Below are positions 46,850 through 56,495 of a stretch of DNA of 64,000 bases, piece after piece (position 1 is the first letter of the stretch; the number at the start of each line of letters is the position of its first letter). The notes under the pieces are model-generated. The model ran no database searches. It saw nothing but the letters and a program-made list of their open reading frames with translations, and was not told where the DNA came from. The stretch comes from XYD12-FULL-36-8 sp964613805 (GTDB lineage: Bacteria; Bacteroidota; Ignavibacteria; Ignavibacteriales; Ignavibacteriaceae): contig CAZTJF010000008.1 of assembly GCA_964613805.1 (NCBI GenBank), positions 82,335-146,334 of the forward strand, read 5' to 3'. The translations under genes were made by a program, and so were the position numbers.

Positions 46850-48120
46850 TTTAATCCTTTTTCAGAGGGAAAAACAGTCAATTGCACATTTGGATTGGTT
46901 AAATATTTATCCGCTGCTATTTTTATTGTATCGTTATCTATTCGCTCATATCTATTCAAATCTTTTAGGAAAGAATTCGGCTCATTAAAAAAATAATTGT
47001 AAGAGTTTAAATGATCGGCAAGATTATCTATTTGCTGAAGTGCATAAATGAAATTGGTTTTTATTCCATTTTTTGATTTTAATAATTCGCGTTCTGATAC
47101 TCCCTCTGTTTGAAGTTTCTGAATTTCATCAAAAATTATATTCTTCAAATCAATTATATTTTTACCGGGTTTTGCCGTTGCCACAACCATAAAGATACTG
47201 CTTAATTTTCCGGAGATTTGCATCGCAGAAACATCTTGTGCAATTTCTTTTTCGTGAACTAATTTTTTATACAAACGTGAATTTTTTGAACCGCTTAAAA
47301 CATCAGCTACTGTATCAAGTGCTGCATCATCATCAGTATAAGCTTTATCAGCATGCCATGCAATATAAATTCTTTCAAGCTGTACATTGTCCTCCAATTT
47401 TACTTCAACATTCTTTTTTAAAAGAGCAGTTGGAGTAGAATTTATTTTTACTTCACCATTCGACTTAATTTCTGAAAAGTATTTGTCAATCAGACTTTTG
47501 CATTGATTAGTCTCAATATCACCTGCCACAACAAGGCATGCATTTGACGGTGAATAATAAGTCTGGAAAAATCTGGTTACATCTTCCAAAGAATAGTTTT
47601 TTATATCATGTAAGTAACCGATTGTGGGCCAGCTGTAAGGATGATCTTCGTTGTACAAATTTGCCAGCAATTTTTCCCAAGCTAATCCGTATGGCTGGTT
47701 TTCATATCTTTCCAGACGCTCGTTGGAGACAACACCTTTTTGATTATCCAACTTTTCTAAAGTTAATGAGGGAAGCAAAAAACCCATTCTGTCTGATTCA
47801 AGCCATAGAGCCAGCTCTAAATAATTTGATGGAACTTTTTCATAATAATTTGTTCGATCAAAAGTTGTTGAACCGTTTAATGTTCCTCCTGCTTCTTGAA
47901 TAAATCGGAAGTGCATTTCCTTTGCAGCATTTTGAGATCCTTGAAACATCATGTGTTCAAATAAATGTGCGAGCCCGGTTTTCCCACGTTTCTCATAAGA
48001 TGAACCCACCTTATACCAAATGTTTACTGCAACGAGAGACAAGTTTTTGTTTTGATGTAAAATTACCTCAAGTCCATTCGGCAGCTTGTATTTTTCATAT
48101 GCTATGTTGAGTAGATTCAT
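46846..48120 (-). CDS. M16 zinc peptidase, catalytic subunit (cytoplasmic)
   Basis: A 424-residue M16 metalloprotease beginning at MNLLNIAYEKYKLPNGLEVIL without a signal peptide. The inverted zinc motif HLFEH is at residues 52-56 and the third ligand is in VVSNERLERYEN near 130. It is followed by, and coupled to, the non-catalytic partner gene. It resembles bacterial insulinase-like and processing-peptidase-like enzymes; natural substrates are unknown. Confidence 0.92.
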   Translation of the reverse strand: MNLLNIAYEKYKLPNGLEVILHQNKNLSLVAVNIWYKVGSSYEKRGKTGLAHLFEHMMFQGSQNAAKEMHFRFIQEAGGTLNGSTTFDRTNYYEKVPSNYLELALWLESDRMGFLLPSLTLEKLDNQKGVVSNERLERYENQPYGLAWEKLLANLYNEDHPYSWPTIGYLHDIKNYSLEDVTRFFQTYYSPSNACLVVAGDIETNQCKSLIDKYFSEIKSNGEVKINSTPTALLKKNVEVKLEDNVQLERIYIAWHADKAYTDDDAALDTVADVLSGSKNSRLYKKLVHEKEIAQDVSAMQISGKLSSIFMVVATAKPGKNIIDLKNIIFDEIQKLQTEGVSERELLKSKNGIKTNFIYALQQIDNLADHLNSYNYFFNEPNSFLKDLNRYERIDNDTIKIAADKYLTNPNVQLTVFPSEKGLK

Positions 48121-48148
48121 TACAATTTTTTCACTATTTATTTTGTGT

Positions 48149-48354
48149 GATATGGTAATAAGGTTTTATGAGCAGGGACTTATCATAGTTACCAAGGTTA
48201 ATAAAATTAATCATGTTATTAAAATTCATCTTTCTTTTGTCATGTAATTGAAATAAGATGAACTAAATGACCGTCAGAATACAAAAATGGTTTATGAATG
48301 TTTCCAACATTAGTAACACTGAAACTCACAGACAATTGACCTTATCACCATATT
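48149..48354. repeat. palindromic intergenic element, copy 2
   Basis: Outer arms GATATGGTAATAAGGT (48149-48164) and ACCTTATCACCATATT (48339-48354) pair at 14 of 16 positions. Inner parts GTTACCAAGGTT (48188-48199) and TTAGTAAC (48310-48317) are again inverse. The same modules occur at 21238-21358. It occupies most of the M16-lepB spacer. Confidence 0.5.
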
Positions 48355-48409
48355 AAAGAAAACAAATTGTGAGAGCCAATTCATACTAGAATCAGAATTA
48401 AAATGAAAA

Positions 48410-49345
48410 TCAATGCAGCAGTTTTAAAATTCTATCCGGACGAATTGAGCCGAGCAATCTGAATATATCACTCATCGGAATATCTCTGTTCCACGAGAAG
48501 AGAGTAATAAAAGCTTCACCAACGACCATGTCCCGTGAAACGAAACCCCAAAAACGGCTGTCAAAGCTGTCATCACGATTATCACCCATCATGAAGTAAT
48601 AATCTTTTTTAATCGTATATGACTTAACAGGCACATCTTCAATTGTAACCACATTACTTTTAATATCAACAACTCGCTTACCATATTCTCTATCTATAAT
48701 TGTTCTCCACTGCTCAACGTTTTCGATATTTAACCTTACTGTGTAGCCCTTTTTAGGAACGATTAATGGTCCATAGTTATCTTCATTCCAGGGCATACCT
48801 TTGGGAAAGATTCTTGGTTCTACATATTCTCTGGGCTTGAGGTAAGGATTTAAATATTTAATGTGCGTAGGAATCCAAAATTCTTTTGAATTAACAAAAA
48901 TGACTTTATTAATAATTTGAATTGTGTCACCGGGTGTTCCGATACACCTTTTCACATAATTAACACCAAGCTCATTTGGTCTAAGCTGATCTCTATCGCC
49001 TGGATATTCGAATACAACAATATCTTTTGCTTTAGGTTCTTTTAACGCTGGAAGAGTAAAGAATGGTAATTCAATTTCTGTAAAAGGAATATATCTGGGT
49101 GATGACGCACCGTAAATAAATTTATTTACAAGAACGAAATCACCGACAAGAATCGTATCCTCCATAGAACCAGTTGGAATTCGCGTGTTTTGAATTATAA
49201 AAGTAATAATGAATAGGGCAGCAATTGCCGCAAACAATAAAGATTCAAAAAACTCTTTAACTTTCTCTGGAAACGTTTTTTTTCTATTTAATTCTTCTTC
49301 GGTTTTAATTCCTAAGAATTTTCTAAGTCCACTTTTAAATGACAA
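48410..49345 (-). CDS. lepB: signal peptidase I
   Basis: Cleaves signal peptides from exported proteins at the outer face of the inner membrane. The 311-residue protein has a membrane helix at about 35-53, catalytic Ser60 in PTGSMEDTILVGD, catalytic Lys132 in NYVKRCIGTPGDTI and the closing GDNRDDSFDSRFWGFV. The long insertion between the Lys and the GDNRDDS box is typical of the longer forms in this phylum group. It lies 19 bases after gatB on the same strand. Confidence 0.95.
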   Translation of the reverse strand: MSFKSGLRKFLGIKTEEELNRKKTFPEKVKEFFESLLFAAIAALFIITFIIQNTRIPTGSMEDTILVGDFVLVNKFIYGASSPRYIPFTEIELPFFTLPALKEPKAKDIVVFEYPGDRDQLRPNELGVNYVKRCIGTPGDTIQIINKVIFVNSKEFWIPTHIKYLNPYLKPREYVEPRIFPKGMPWNEDNYGPLIVPKKGYTVRLNIENVEQWRTIIDREYGKRVVDIKSNVVTIEDVPVKSYTIKKDYYFMMGDNRDDSFDSRFWGFVSRDMVVGEAFITLFSWNRDIPMSDIFRLLGSIRPDRILKLLH

Positions 49346-49364
49346 TTTTTACTCCGATTATTTT

Positions 49365-50819
49365 TTATTCCCTGTTATCTTTAAGGTGATTTAATTTCTG
49401 TCTTAATATTTCATTTACTGATTTTGGGTTTGCCTTTCCTTCAGTTTTCTTCATTACCTGTCCAACAAAAAATCCGAAAACTTTTTCTTTGCCTTCAATA
49501 TATTGCTTAAGTTCTGAAGGATTTGTTAAAATTATTTCATCTGCAATTTTTTCCAGTTCAGATATATCCTTCATTTGGAAAAGATTTTTTTCTGTAATGA
49601 TTTCCAGCGGTTCTTTCTTTTCCTCAAACATTATCGGGAAAATTTCTTTTGCAATTTTACCGCTGATAGTTCCGTCGGAAATAAGATTTATCAACTTACC
49701 CAAGTTTTTCGATGAAACGTAGAAGTCTTTAATATCAGTTTTCTTTTCATTTAGTGTTTTTAGAACATCACCCATTATCCAATTACTTGCAGATTTATAA
49801 TCATCGGTAACGGTTACAACAGATTCGTAATAATCAGCCAGATGTTTGGACTGAGTTAGAATCCCCGCATCGTATTCGGGCAGCTTGTAATGTTGAACAA
49901 ATCTTTTTTTTCTTTCATCAGGCAATTCAGGAAGTGCCTTTGAAAGCTGGACTTTCCAATCTGAAGTTACAACTACGGGAAATAAATCCGGTTCGGGGAA
50001 ATAACGATAGTCATGTGCTTCTTCTTTAGATCTCATCGGTACAGCTTCATTAAGCTCCGCATTCCACAATAAAGTTTGCTGAACTATTTTCTCACCATCT
50101 TCTACCAACTCAATTTGTCTTTCAATTTCAAAGTTTATTGCCTTTGCAACATTTTTGAATGAGTTCATGTTTTTGACTTCTGTTTTTGTCCCAAGTTCCT
50201 CAGCACCCTTAAGTCGGATTGAAATATTTGCATCACATCTCAAAGAACCTTCTTCCATATTTCCATCGCAAATTTCTAAATACCGCACAAGTTGATGAAT
50301 CTTAGATAAATATGCATCTGCTTCTTCACCTGAACTTAAATCGGGCTCACTGACAATTTCTATAAGTGGAACACCGCAGCGATTCAAATCTATACAAGTT
50401 TCGTTTCCTCTGTCATGCAAAGATTTGCCTGCATCTTCTTCCATGTGAATTCGTTTTATTCTAATTTGCTTGGAAGTTCCACCCTTTAAATCAATATTCA
50501 CAAAACCAAATTCGCAAATTGGTTCTTCGTACTGTGATATCTGATAACCTTTGGGCAAATCAGGATAAAAATAATTTTTCCTTGCGAAGATTGAGTGCTC
50601 ATTTATTGTACAATTTGTTGCTAATCCCATCAGAACTGTAAACTCAACTCCTTTTTTATTAAGAACCGGCAGAACTCCTGGATGTCCTAAACAAATCGGA
50701 CAAACATTTGAGTTGGGAGCATTTCCATATTTTGTGGAGCAGCTGCAAAATGCTTTAGATTGGGTTAATAATTGTGCATGAACCTCAAGTCCAATTACAG
50801 CTTCGTATTTGCTATTCAT
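49365..50819 (-). CDS. gatB: Asp-tRNA(Asn)/Glu-tRNA(Gln) amidotransferase subunit B
   Basis: Part of the GatCAB complex that turns misacylated Glu-tRNA(Gln) and Asp-tRNA(Asn) into the correct amides. The family start YEAVIGLEVHAQLLTQSKAFCSC (with zinc-type Cys), YPDLPKGYQISQYEEPIC, and the CDGNMEEGSLRCDANISIR motif are present; the C-terminal YqeY-like tail ends in VGQVMKKTEGKANPKSVNEIL. The frame opens at TTG 50846, but ATG 50819 gives the normal family start (484 aa). gatA and gatC are not in the window. Confidence 0.96.
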   Translation of the reverse strand: MNSKYEAVIGLEVHAQLLTQSKAFCSCSTKYGNAPNSNVCPICLGHPGVLPVLNKKGVEFTVLMGLATNCTINEHSIFARKNYFYPDLPKGYQISQYEEPICEFGFVNIDLKGGTSKQIRIKRIHMEEDAGKSLHDRGNETCIDLNRCGVPLIEIVSEPDLSSGEEADAYLSKIHQLVRYLEICDGNMEEGSLRCDANISIRLKGAEELGTKTEVKNMNSFKNVAKAINFEIERQIELVEDGEKIVQQTLLWNAELNEAVPMRSKEEAHDYRYFPEPDLFPVVVTSDWKVQLSKALPELPDERKKRFVQHYKLPEYDAGILTQSKHLADYYESVVTVTDDYKSASNWIMGDVLKTLNEKKTDIKDFYVSSKNLGKLINLISDGTISGKIAKEIFPIMFEEKKEPLEIITEKNLFQMKDISELEKIADEIILTNPSELKQYIEGKEKVFGFFVGQVMKKTEGKANPKSVNEILRQKLNHLKDNRE

Positions 50820-51097
50820 TCTTTGAATTTCGTTTTCAAGTATCAAATATATGAAAGTTAAACCTCATGGAGAAAGTTAAATATCACTATTGTTCACTAT
50901 GTAAATACGGTTATACAAGAGTATCTATCTGCAATCACAAGCATCTAATTTCTATTTCTTATCCTTTTAAACATTCGTTAACTTTGCAACAAGCTAAAAA
51001 GATTAGGCGGGTTAATAAAAATTTTTATGAGAATTGAATGACACTTAATGGCACAATCAAAGTTCTCTCAGTCAACTTAAACGTAAAAAAATAACGG

Positions 51098-52606
51098 ATG
51101 TCACTCTTTCAAAAAATAGGATTCATTCTTGGACTCTTAATTTTTATCCTAATCTTAATCTTCGTAGAACTCGATCCCGCAGATCCAAATCTTTCTAAAA
51201 TGGCAGCAGCAGCATCGCTCATGGCGGTTTGGTGGATAACAGAAGCGATTCCTCTTGCTACAACATCATTGATTCCAATTATAGTTTTTCCATTACTTGG
51301 AATTCTTGATGGTGAAAAAACAGCTGGTTCATATATCAACTCGGTTATATTTTTATTTCTTGGCGGATTTTTATTAGCTCTTGCAATGGAAAGTTGGGGA
51401 CTTCATAAGCGGATTGCATTAAAGATAATTACTTTTTTTGGCGGAAGTCCCAACTCAATTGTTTTGGGATTTATGGCGGCGACAGCTTTTATATCAATGT
51501 GGATTTCAAACACTGCAACTGCTATAATGATGCTTCCGATTGCACTCGCCATAATTAATAAAATGGAAGATGAATTCGGAAAAGAAAAAACACACAATTT
51601 TGCATTAACAATTATTATTGCAATCGCATACTCCTGCTCACTCGGCGGAATTTGTACTTTAATTGGAACACCGCCAAACCTTGCTCTGGTTAGAATATTA
51701 AAAATCATTTTTCCCGATGCTCCGCAAATAGGATTTGGAACCTGGATGATGCTTGGCATTCCTATTGCTGTTCTCATGCTTCTGTTCGCCGCATTTCTGT
51801 TGACAAAAGTATTTTTTAAGTATGATAAAAATTTAGCCATAGATAAAAATTTTATTAAAGAAGAATATAAAGTACTTGGAAAAATTTCTTATGAAGAGAT
51901 GATGATCGCAATAATATTTTCATTAACAGCATTACTTTGGATTTTTAGAGTTGATATGAATTTGGGATTCACAGTTATTCCCGGCTGGGAAAGATTATTT
52001 ACTTCCTCGACATATTTGAATGATGGAACTATCGCAATCGGAATGGCTTTACTTTTGTTTATGATACCATCACGTCAAAAAGATAATCCAAGAAAAACGC
52101 TTCTTGATATTACCGTGTTTAATAAAGTGCCTTGGGGAATTATACTATTGTTTGGCGGCGGTTTTGCTCTTGCTGAAGGATTTACTTCAACAGGGCTTTC
52201 TAAATTTATTGGACTTAATTTACAAAGCATCACCCACGTTTCTCCAATTCTAATTGTAGTTGTTGTAGCTCTTGTCATGACATTCCTAACTGAATTGACA
52301 TCAAATACAGCAACAGCACAAATGATACTGCCAATTATGGCTTCAGTAGCAGTTGCAGCTCTAATCAATCCGCTTTTACTCATGATAACAGCAGCACTCT
52401 CAGCTTCAATGGCATTTATGCTGCCTGTAGCTACACCGCCAAACACAATAGTATTCGCAAGCGAAAGGATAAGAATAATTGATATGGCAAAAATTGGTTT
52501 CTTCATGAATTTATTCGGTGTGATTGTTATTAGTCTTCTTGTTTATCTGATCGGTACATTGCTATTCGGACTGAATGAATTTCCAGTGTGGGCAAGCCCA
52601 AAGTAG
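51098..52606 (+). CDS. SLC13/DASS-family sodium:dicarboxylate or sulfate-type symporter
   Basis: A 502-residue membrane carrier with about 11-12 helices in two repeats. The paired sodium/substrate motifs SNTATAIMMLPIA and SNTATAQMILPI are the DASS-family signature, and the beginning AAASLMAVWWITEAIPLATTSLIP is diagnostic. It should import C4-dicarboxylates, citrate or similar anions with sodium; the exact substrate cannot be told. It is a single-gene unit. Confidence 0.93.
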   Translation: MSLFQKIGFILGLLIFILILIFVELDPADPNLSKMAAAASLMAVWWITEAIPLATTSLIPIIVFPLLGILDGEKTAGSYINSVIFLFLGGFLLALAMESWGLHKRIALKIITFFGGSPNSIVLGFMAATAFISMWISNTATAIMMLPIALAIINKMEDEFGKEKTHNFALTIIIAIAYSCSLGGICTLIGTPPNLALVRILKIIFPDAPQIGFGTWMMLGIPIAVLMLLFAAFLLTKVFFKYDKNLAIDKNFIKEEYKVLGKISYEEMMIAIIFSLTALLWIFRVDMNLGFTVIPGWERLFTSSTYLNDGTIAIGMALLLFMIPSRQKDNPRKTLLDITVFNKVPWGIILLFGGGFALAEGFTSTGLSKFIGLNLQSITHVSPILIVVVVALVMTFLTELTSNTATAQMILPIMASVAVAALINPLLLMITAALSASMAFMLPVATPPNTIVFASERIRIIDMAKIGFFMNLFGVIVISLLVYLIGTLLFGLNEFPVWASPK

Positions 52607-52672
52607 CTGCGATTCTTGGTATTTAATTTTTAATATTGACTCATTGATATTCCTTTCTTAGTTTATCTTCAA

Positions 52673-53104
52673 ATGAAAAGTAAAATCTGTAAATATTTAA
52701 TATTGGCTATTCTTATTGGAACTGTTGCTCAGTTTTGTGCGTGCCGTGAAGAAATCATATCACCGAAGAATAATTCTGGAAATGTGAACGAACCATATAA
52801 ATCAAGTCATCAAAATTCATATACTTTCATTTTAAATGCTGAAAACATTTCACAAAAAGTAATTGACTATCCCGATATCAGTCATTCGAACAGCAGGGTT
52901 TTTATTTCTTTATCAGATCGTATCTCGGGATCGGTTGAGGTTGTCGTTCTTTCTAAAACTAGAGAAGTACTATACCGTAATAAGCTTATTGAAGATAATA
53001 ATGGTTCATATGGAGTTGTTAATGGTATCAAACCGGAGATTTTAGAAATTAATTTCAGCGAATTCACAGGCAAACTAAAATTTCAACTCACTGGCGTTCT
53101 CTAA
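52673..53104 (+). CDS. small hypothetical lipoprotein
   Basis: A 143-residue protein with a hydrophobic N-terminus (YLILAILIGTVAQFCAC); the second Cys follows an Ala as in a loose lipobox, so lipid anchoring is likely though not certain. The mature part is beta-rich (SYTFILNAENISQKVIDYP, SVEVVVLSKTREVLY). I do not recognise a family. Confidence 0.6.
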   Translation: MKSKICKYLILAILIGTVAQFCACREEIISPKNNSGNVNEPYKSSHQNSYTFILNAENISQKVIDYPDISHSNSRVFISLSDRISGSVEVVVLSKTREVLYRNKLIEDNNGSYGVVNGIKPEILEINFSEFTGKLKFQLTGVL

Positions 53105-53234
53105 CAAATCTCTTTCCATTCCTAAGCTCATATAATATTTTATAAAAAATGATTAAGTTCCTTCGAGCTTTTTAACTATTTTTATTCAAATGAATTTAAA
53201 AAGACATTAATCAATCCATCACAAAAATTCAATA

Positions 53235-54314
53235 ATGACAGCCGCAAAGTATAGAAACAAAAAAAAAGGACTATCACCTGGCAGCTCAGTATTTACTGGT
53301 GAAAAAAAGATTGACGAGTGCGTCATTACCATTTTTAATTATGATGAACAGCAATTCGAAGAGAAGAGAATTGAAGATGCTGCTGAGTTAAATCAGCTTA
53401 AAGCCAAATCCAAAACATTATGGGTTAATCTTGCCGGGTTGCATGATGTTACAGTTATTGAGAAAATCTGCGAAATATTTGGAATTAATTCCTTAGTAAT
53501 TGAAGATATACTTAATGTTAATCATAGTCCAAAGATAGAAGAGCATGATGATTTTCTTTTTCTCATCTTAAAGGTAATTGAATTTGATAAAGCTAAACGT
53601 GAGCTTAACATTGAACAATTGAGCATTGTACTCGGTAAAAATTATGTGATAACTTTTCAAGAAAACTTGAGCGATGTTTTTGACGTAATAAGGGATAGAA
53701 TTAGAACAGCTAAGGGGAGAATCAGAAAAGCCGGAGCCGATTATTTAATGTATCGCTTACTCGATTCGGTTGTGGATAACTACTTTATTACTCTTGAGTA
53801 CGTTGATGATAAAATTGAGTTTGTAGAGGAAAAGTTATTAGAGGAAACTGAAGATTCATACCTAAAAGAAGTTCATAATCTTAGAAAAGATATTCTAAAG
53901 CTTAGGCGTGCTGTTTATCCATTACGTGATATGACATATTTTCTGCAGAGAGGGGAGAATACATTAATTCAAAAATCTACTATAATGTTTATCCGCGACT
54001 TACACGATCATATTGCCAACAACATTGAAACAATTGAGAATTATCGCGAAATAATAAACGGTGTGCTTGAAGTGCATCTTACAAATGCGAGTCATAGAAT
54101 GAATCAGGTTATCAAATTATTAACAATGATTTCAACAATTTTTATTCCTCTAACTTTTATAGTTGGAATTTATGGAATGAATTTCAATACTCAAGTTAGT
54201 ATTTTCAACATGCCGGAATTAAATTGGAAATATGGTTATCCGTTTGTAATGTTAATTATGCTTGGAATCTCAATAAGTCTTGTCATATTTTTTAAAAGAA
54301 AAAAATGGTTTTAA
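53235..54314 (+). CDS. corA: CorA-type magnesium/cobalt transporter
   Basis: A 359-residue divalent cation channel. The cytoplasmic funnel has a long helix region (residues about 150-290), followed by the pore signature YGMNF (near residue 309) and two C-terminal membrane helices, ending in the basic tail FFKRKKWF. The ATG is poorly preceded by a ribosome site but matches the family start. The next open frame overlaps its end, although the likely start of that gene lies beyond. Confidence 0.95.
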   Translation: MTAAKYRNKKKGLSPGSSVFTGEKKIDECVITIFNYDEQQFEEKRIEDAAELNQLKAKSKTLWVNLAGLHDVTVIEKICEIFGINSLVIEDILNVNHSPKIEEHDDFLFLILKVIEFDKAKRELNIEQLSIVLGKNYVITFQENLSDVFDVIRDRIRTAKGRIRKAGADYLMYRLLDSVVDNYFITLEYVDDKIEFVEEKLLEETEDSYLKEVHNLRKDILKLRRAVYPLRDMTYFLQRGENTLIQKSTIMFIRDLHDHIANNIETIENYREIINGVLEVHLTNASHRMNQVIKLLTMISTIFIPLTFIVGIYGMNFNTQVSIFNMPELNWKYGYPFVMLIMLGISISLVIFFKRKKWF

Positions 54315-54336
54315 TACTTTAATAGAGTTTCGTAAA

Positions 54337-55422
54337 ATGAAATCACTTCTAATTTTTCTTGCGGTAATTCTTTTTTCTATGAATGCATTTTCACAATTAG
54401 CGCAGTCTTATTTTCCATCAGCACAGGGATTTATCTGGACTTACAAAGTAACTCCATTAGACAGTTTAAATAACCCGATAAATTCATTATCATATTATCA
54501 AATAGATTCATTTGCTGTGGTTTCTGATTACAATGGAAGGTCAGCTAATTATGTATTATCAAAATCTGGAAGTGAAATTACCGTTCCTTTTTTACCTTAT
54601 CTTGATACCTCATATATCTTTTTTCAGAATAATGATGCATACAAGTACTACAAGCTTTTTAATTTTGGACTGCCATTTGGTAAAACTCAAAACAATTATT
54701 TTGGTCTTGAAAATTCATATGATGAAAAAGAGATTCAAGCATTTGAAGGATGGTTCGCTTATTACAAGTTCGCACAGAATATAAACATTAATTATCAGAT
54801 CTTCTCAAAAGACACATCAATAACTTTTGACACACTCACTTTTCCGATTCGATACGAACTAAAAGGAAAACGACTTGCTGATCAAACAATAACAACGCAG
54901 CTTGGCACGTTTAACTGCAAAAGGTTTTTATTGAGTACTGTGTTAAGCTATTTGCCGCTTCCAATTTTACCAATTCCTCTTTACACAATGTTAGACACAA
55001 CATGGATTGCCCCAAACAACTGGATTGTGAAGCAGATAACACCGTCGTCTGTAGTGGATCTTTCAGCAATAGGATTCCCAACATTTACCATTCCAGGCAA
55101 TATGAAGGAAATAATTCCGCCTTTGGTTGTTAAAATTGAAGGAGATGAATTTATCGCGAATGATTTTTATTTATCGCAAAATTATCCAAATCCATTTAAT
55201 CCTTCTACCAGAATCCAGTATCAAGTATCTAGCAGCGCTCTTGTTACATTAAAAGTTTATGATGTTTTGGGAAATGAAGTCGCAACTTTAGTTAATGAAG
55301 AAAGACCAGCGGGGAGTTATGAGGTTGATTTTAATGCATCTAATCTGGCGAGTGGAATTTATTTCTACAAATTAATAGCAGGAAATTTCACAAGTACGAA
55401 GAAGATGATACTCCTCAGATAA
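54337..55422 (+). CDS. secreted protein with type IX secretion C-terminal sorting domain
   Basis: A 361-residue exported protein: signal peptide to about residue 20 (NAFSQ), an unrecognised beta-rich body, then the Ignavibacteria-type T9SS sorting module from about residue 284 (FYLSQNYPNPFNPSTRIQY, LKVYDVLGNEVATLVN, LASGIYFYKL, STKKMILLR). This module directs passage through the outer membrane and cell-surface attachment. An upstream frame reaches 54280 inside corA, but ATG 54337 is the natural start of the signal peptide. The body's role is unknown. Confidence 0.9.
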   Translation: MKSLLIFLAVILFSMNAFSQLAQSYFPSAQGFIWTYKVTPLDSLNNPINSLSYYQIDSFAVVSDYNGRSANYVLSKSGSEITVPFLPYLDTSYIFFQNNDAYKYYKLFNFGLPFGKTQNNYFGLENSYDEKEIQAFEGWFAYYKFAQNININYQIFSKDTSITFDTLTFPIRYELKGKRLADQTITTQLGTFNCKRFLLSTVLSYLPLPILPIPLYTMLDTTWIAPNNWIVKQITPSSVVDLSAIGFPTFTIPGNMKEIIPPLVVKIEGDEFIANDFYLSQNYPNPFNPSTRIQYQVSSSALVTLKVYDVLGNEVATLVNEERPAGSYEVDFNASNLASGIYFYKLIAGNFTSTKKMILLR

Positions 55423-55556
55423 AAAATGATGAAATATGAACATAATTTAACTCGGTGATTTCTAAAATAAGAAAATATGAATTGAAATAAATTATTATGC
55501 AATTATTTTTATGATTGTTTGTAAATTAAACGAGCAAAAAAGGAAATAAACTTAAG

Positions 55557-56492
55557 TTGAAAGTAAAAGAAAAATTATTTAGTTACGCTAGTAGTGATAT
55601 TAAACACCAAATGATTCACGGGGATTCGCTGAAAGAATTAAAAAAGATGAATGAGGGTAAGTTTGACCTTATTATTTCATCTCCACCATATAATGTTGGC
55701 AAAGAATACGAAGTAAAAATATCGATTGAGAAATATTTAGAAACTCAAGAAGAAATTATCGAGCAGTTAATTAGAGTACTTTCTAACAGGGGCAGCATTT
55801 GTTGGCAGATAGGTAATTATGTTGAGAAAGGGGAAATATTTCCGCTTGATATATTTTATTATAGCATGTTTAAGAAGTTTAAATTAAAATTACGTAACAG
55901 AATCATTTGGCATTTTGGGCATGGTTTACATGCCAGGAAAAGATTATCCGGTCGTTATGAAACAATTCTCTGGTTTACTAAAACTGATAATTATATATTT
56001 AATTTGGATGAGATAAGAATACCATCAAAGTACCCTGGTAAGCGGTATTTTAAAGGACCTAAAAAGGGGCAAATATCAGGAAATCCAAAAGGGAAAAATC
56101 CCTCCGATTTTTGGGATATAATATTACAGGATTGGGAGAGTTTGATGTGGGATATTCCGAATGTAAAAAATAACCACCCTGAAAAGACAATTCATCAATG
56201 TCAATTTCCTATTGAGTTGGTTGAAAGATGTGTATTGGCGCTGACAAATCAAGATAGCTGGGTTCTAGACCCATTTGCAGGTGTTGGATCAACATTAATT
56301 GCTTCAATGAAAAATGGAAGAAATTCAGTGGGAATTGAAAAAGAAGAAAAATATTGTGAGGTGACACATTCGAGAATTTCTGAATTTAAAAAAGGAAATT
56401 TGAAGTTTAGACCCATAAATAAATCGATTCATCAACCATCAAAAAATGATAAGGTTGCTCAAATACCAATGGAGTGGCTTTCTGTGAGCTAA
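55557..56492 (+). CDS. DNA methyltransferase of a BglII/BstYI-type restriction-modification system (beta-class, SPPY type)
   Basis: A 311-residue site-specific DNA methyltransferase. Motif IV is SSPPYNVGKEYE (Ser42-Tyr45), followed by a target-recognition stretch, and motif I is LDPFAGVGSTL (238-248) near the C-terminus, the class-beta order. SPPY methyltransferases modify the exocyclic amine of cytosine (N4) or, less often, adenine; the neighbouring nuclease family suggests N4-cytosine in a GATC-centred site (inference). The start is TTG 55557 with AAAAAGGA about 10-16 bases upstream. It lies three bases before the nuclease gene. Confidence 0.9.
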   Translation: MKVKEKLFSYASSDIKHQMIHGDSLKELKKMNEGKFDLIISSPPYNVGKEYEVKISIEKYLETQEEIIEQLIRVLSNRGSICWQIGNYVEKGEIFPLDIFYYSMFKKFKLKLRNRIIWHFGHGLHARKRLSGRYETILWFTKTDNYIFNLDEIRIPSKYPGKRYFKGPKKGQISGNPKGKNPSDFWDIILQDWESLMWDIPNVKNNHPEKTIHQCQFPIELVERCVLALTNQDSWVLDPFAGVGSTLIASMKNGRNSVGIEKEEKYCEVTHSRISEFKKGNLKFRPINKSIHQPSKNDKVAQIPMEWLSVS

Positions 56493-56495
56493 AAA

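Noticed and set aside
54280..54336. Longer start of the T9SS cargo gene inside corA
   Set aside because: The signal peptide begins at ATG 54337; the extra residues would precede it and overlap the corA reading frame.
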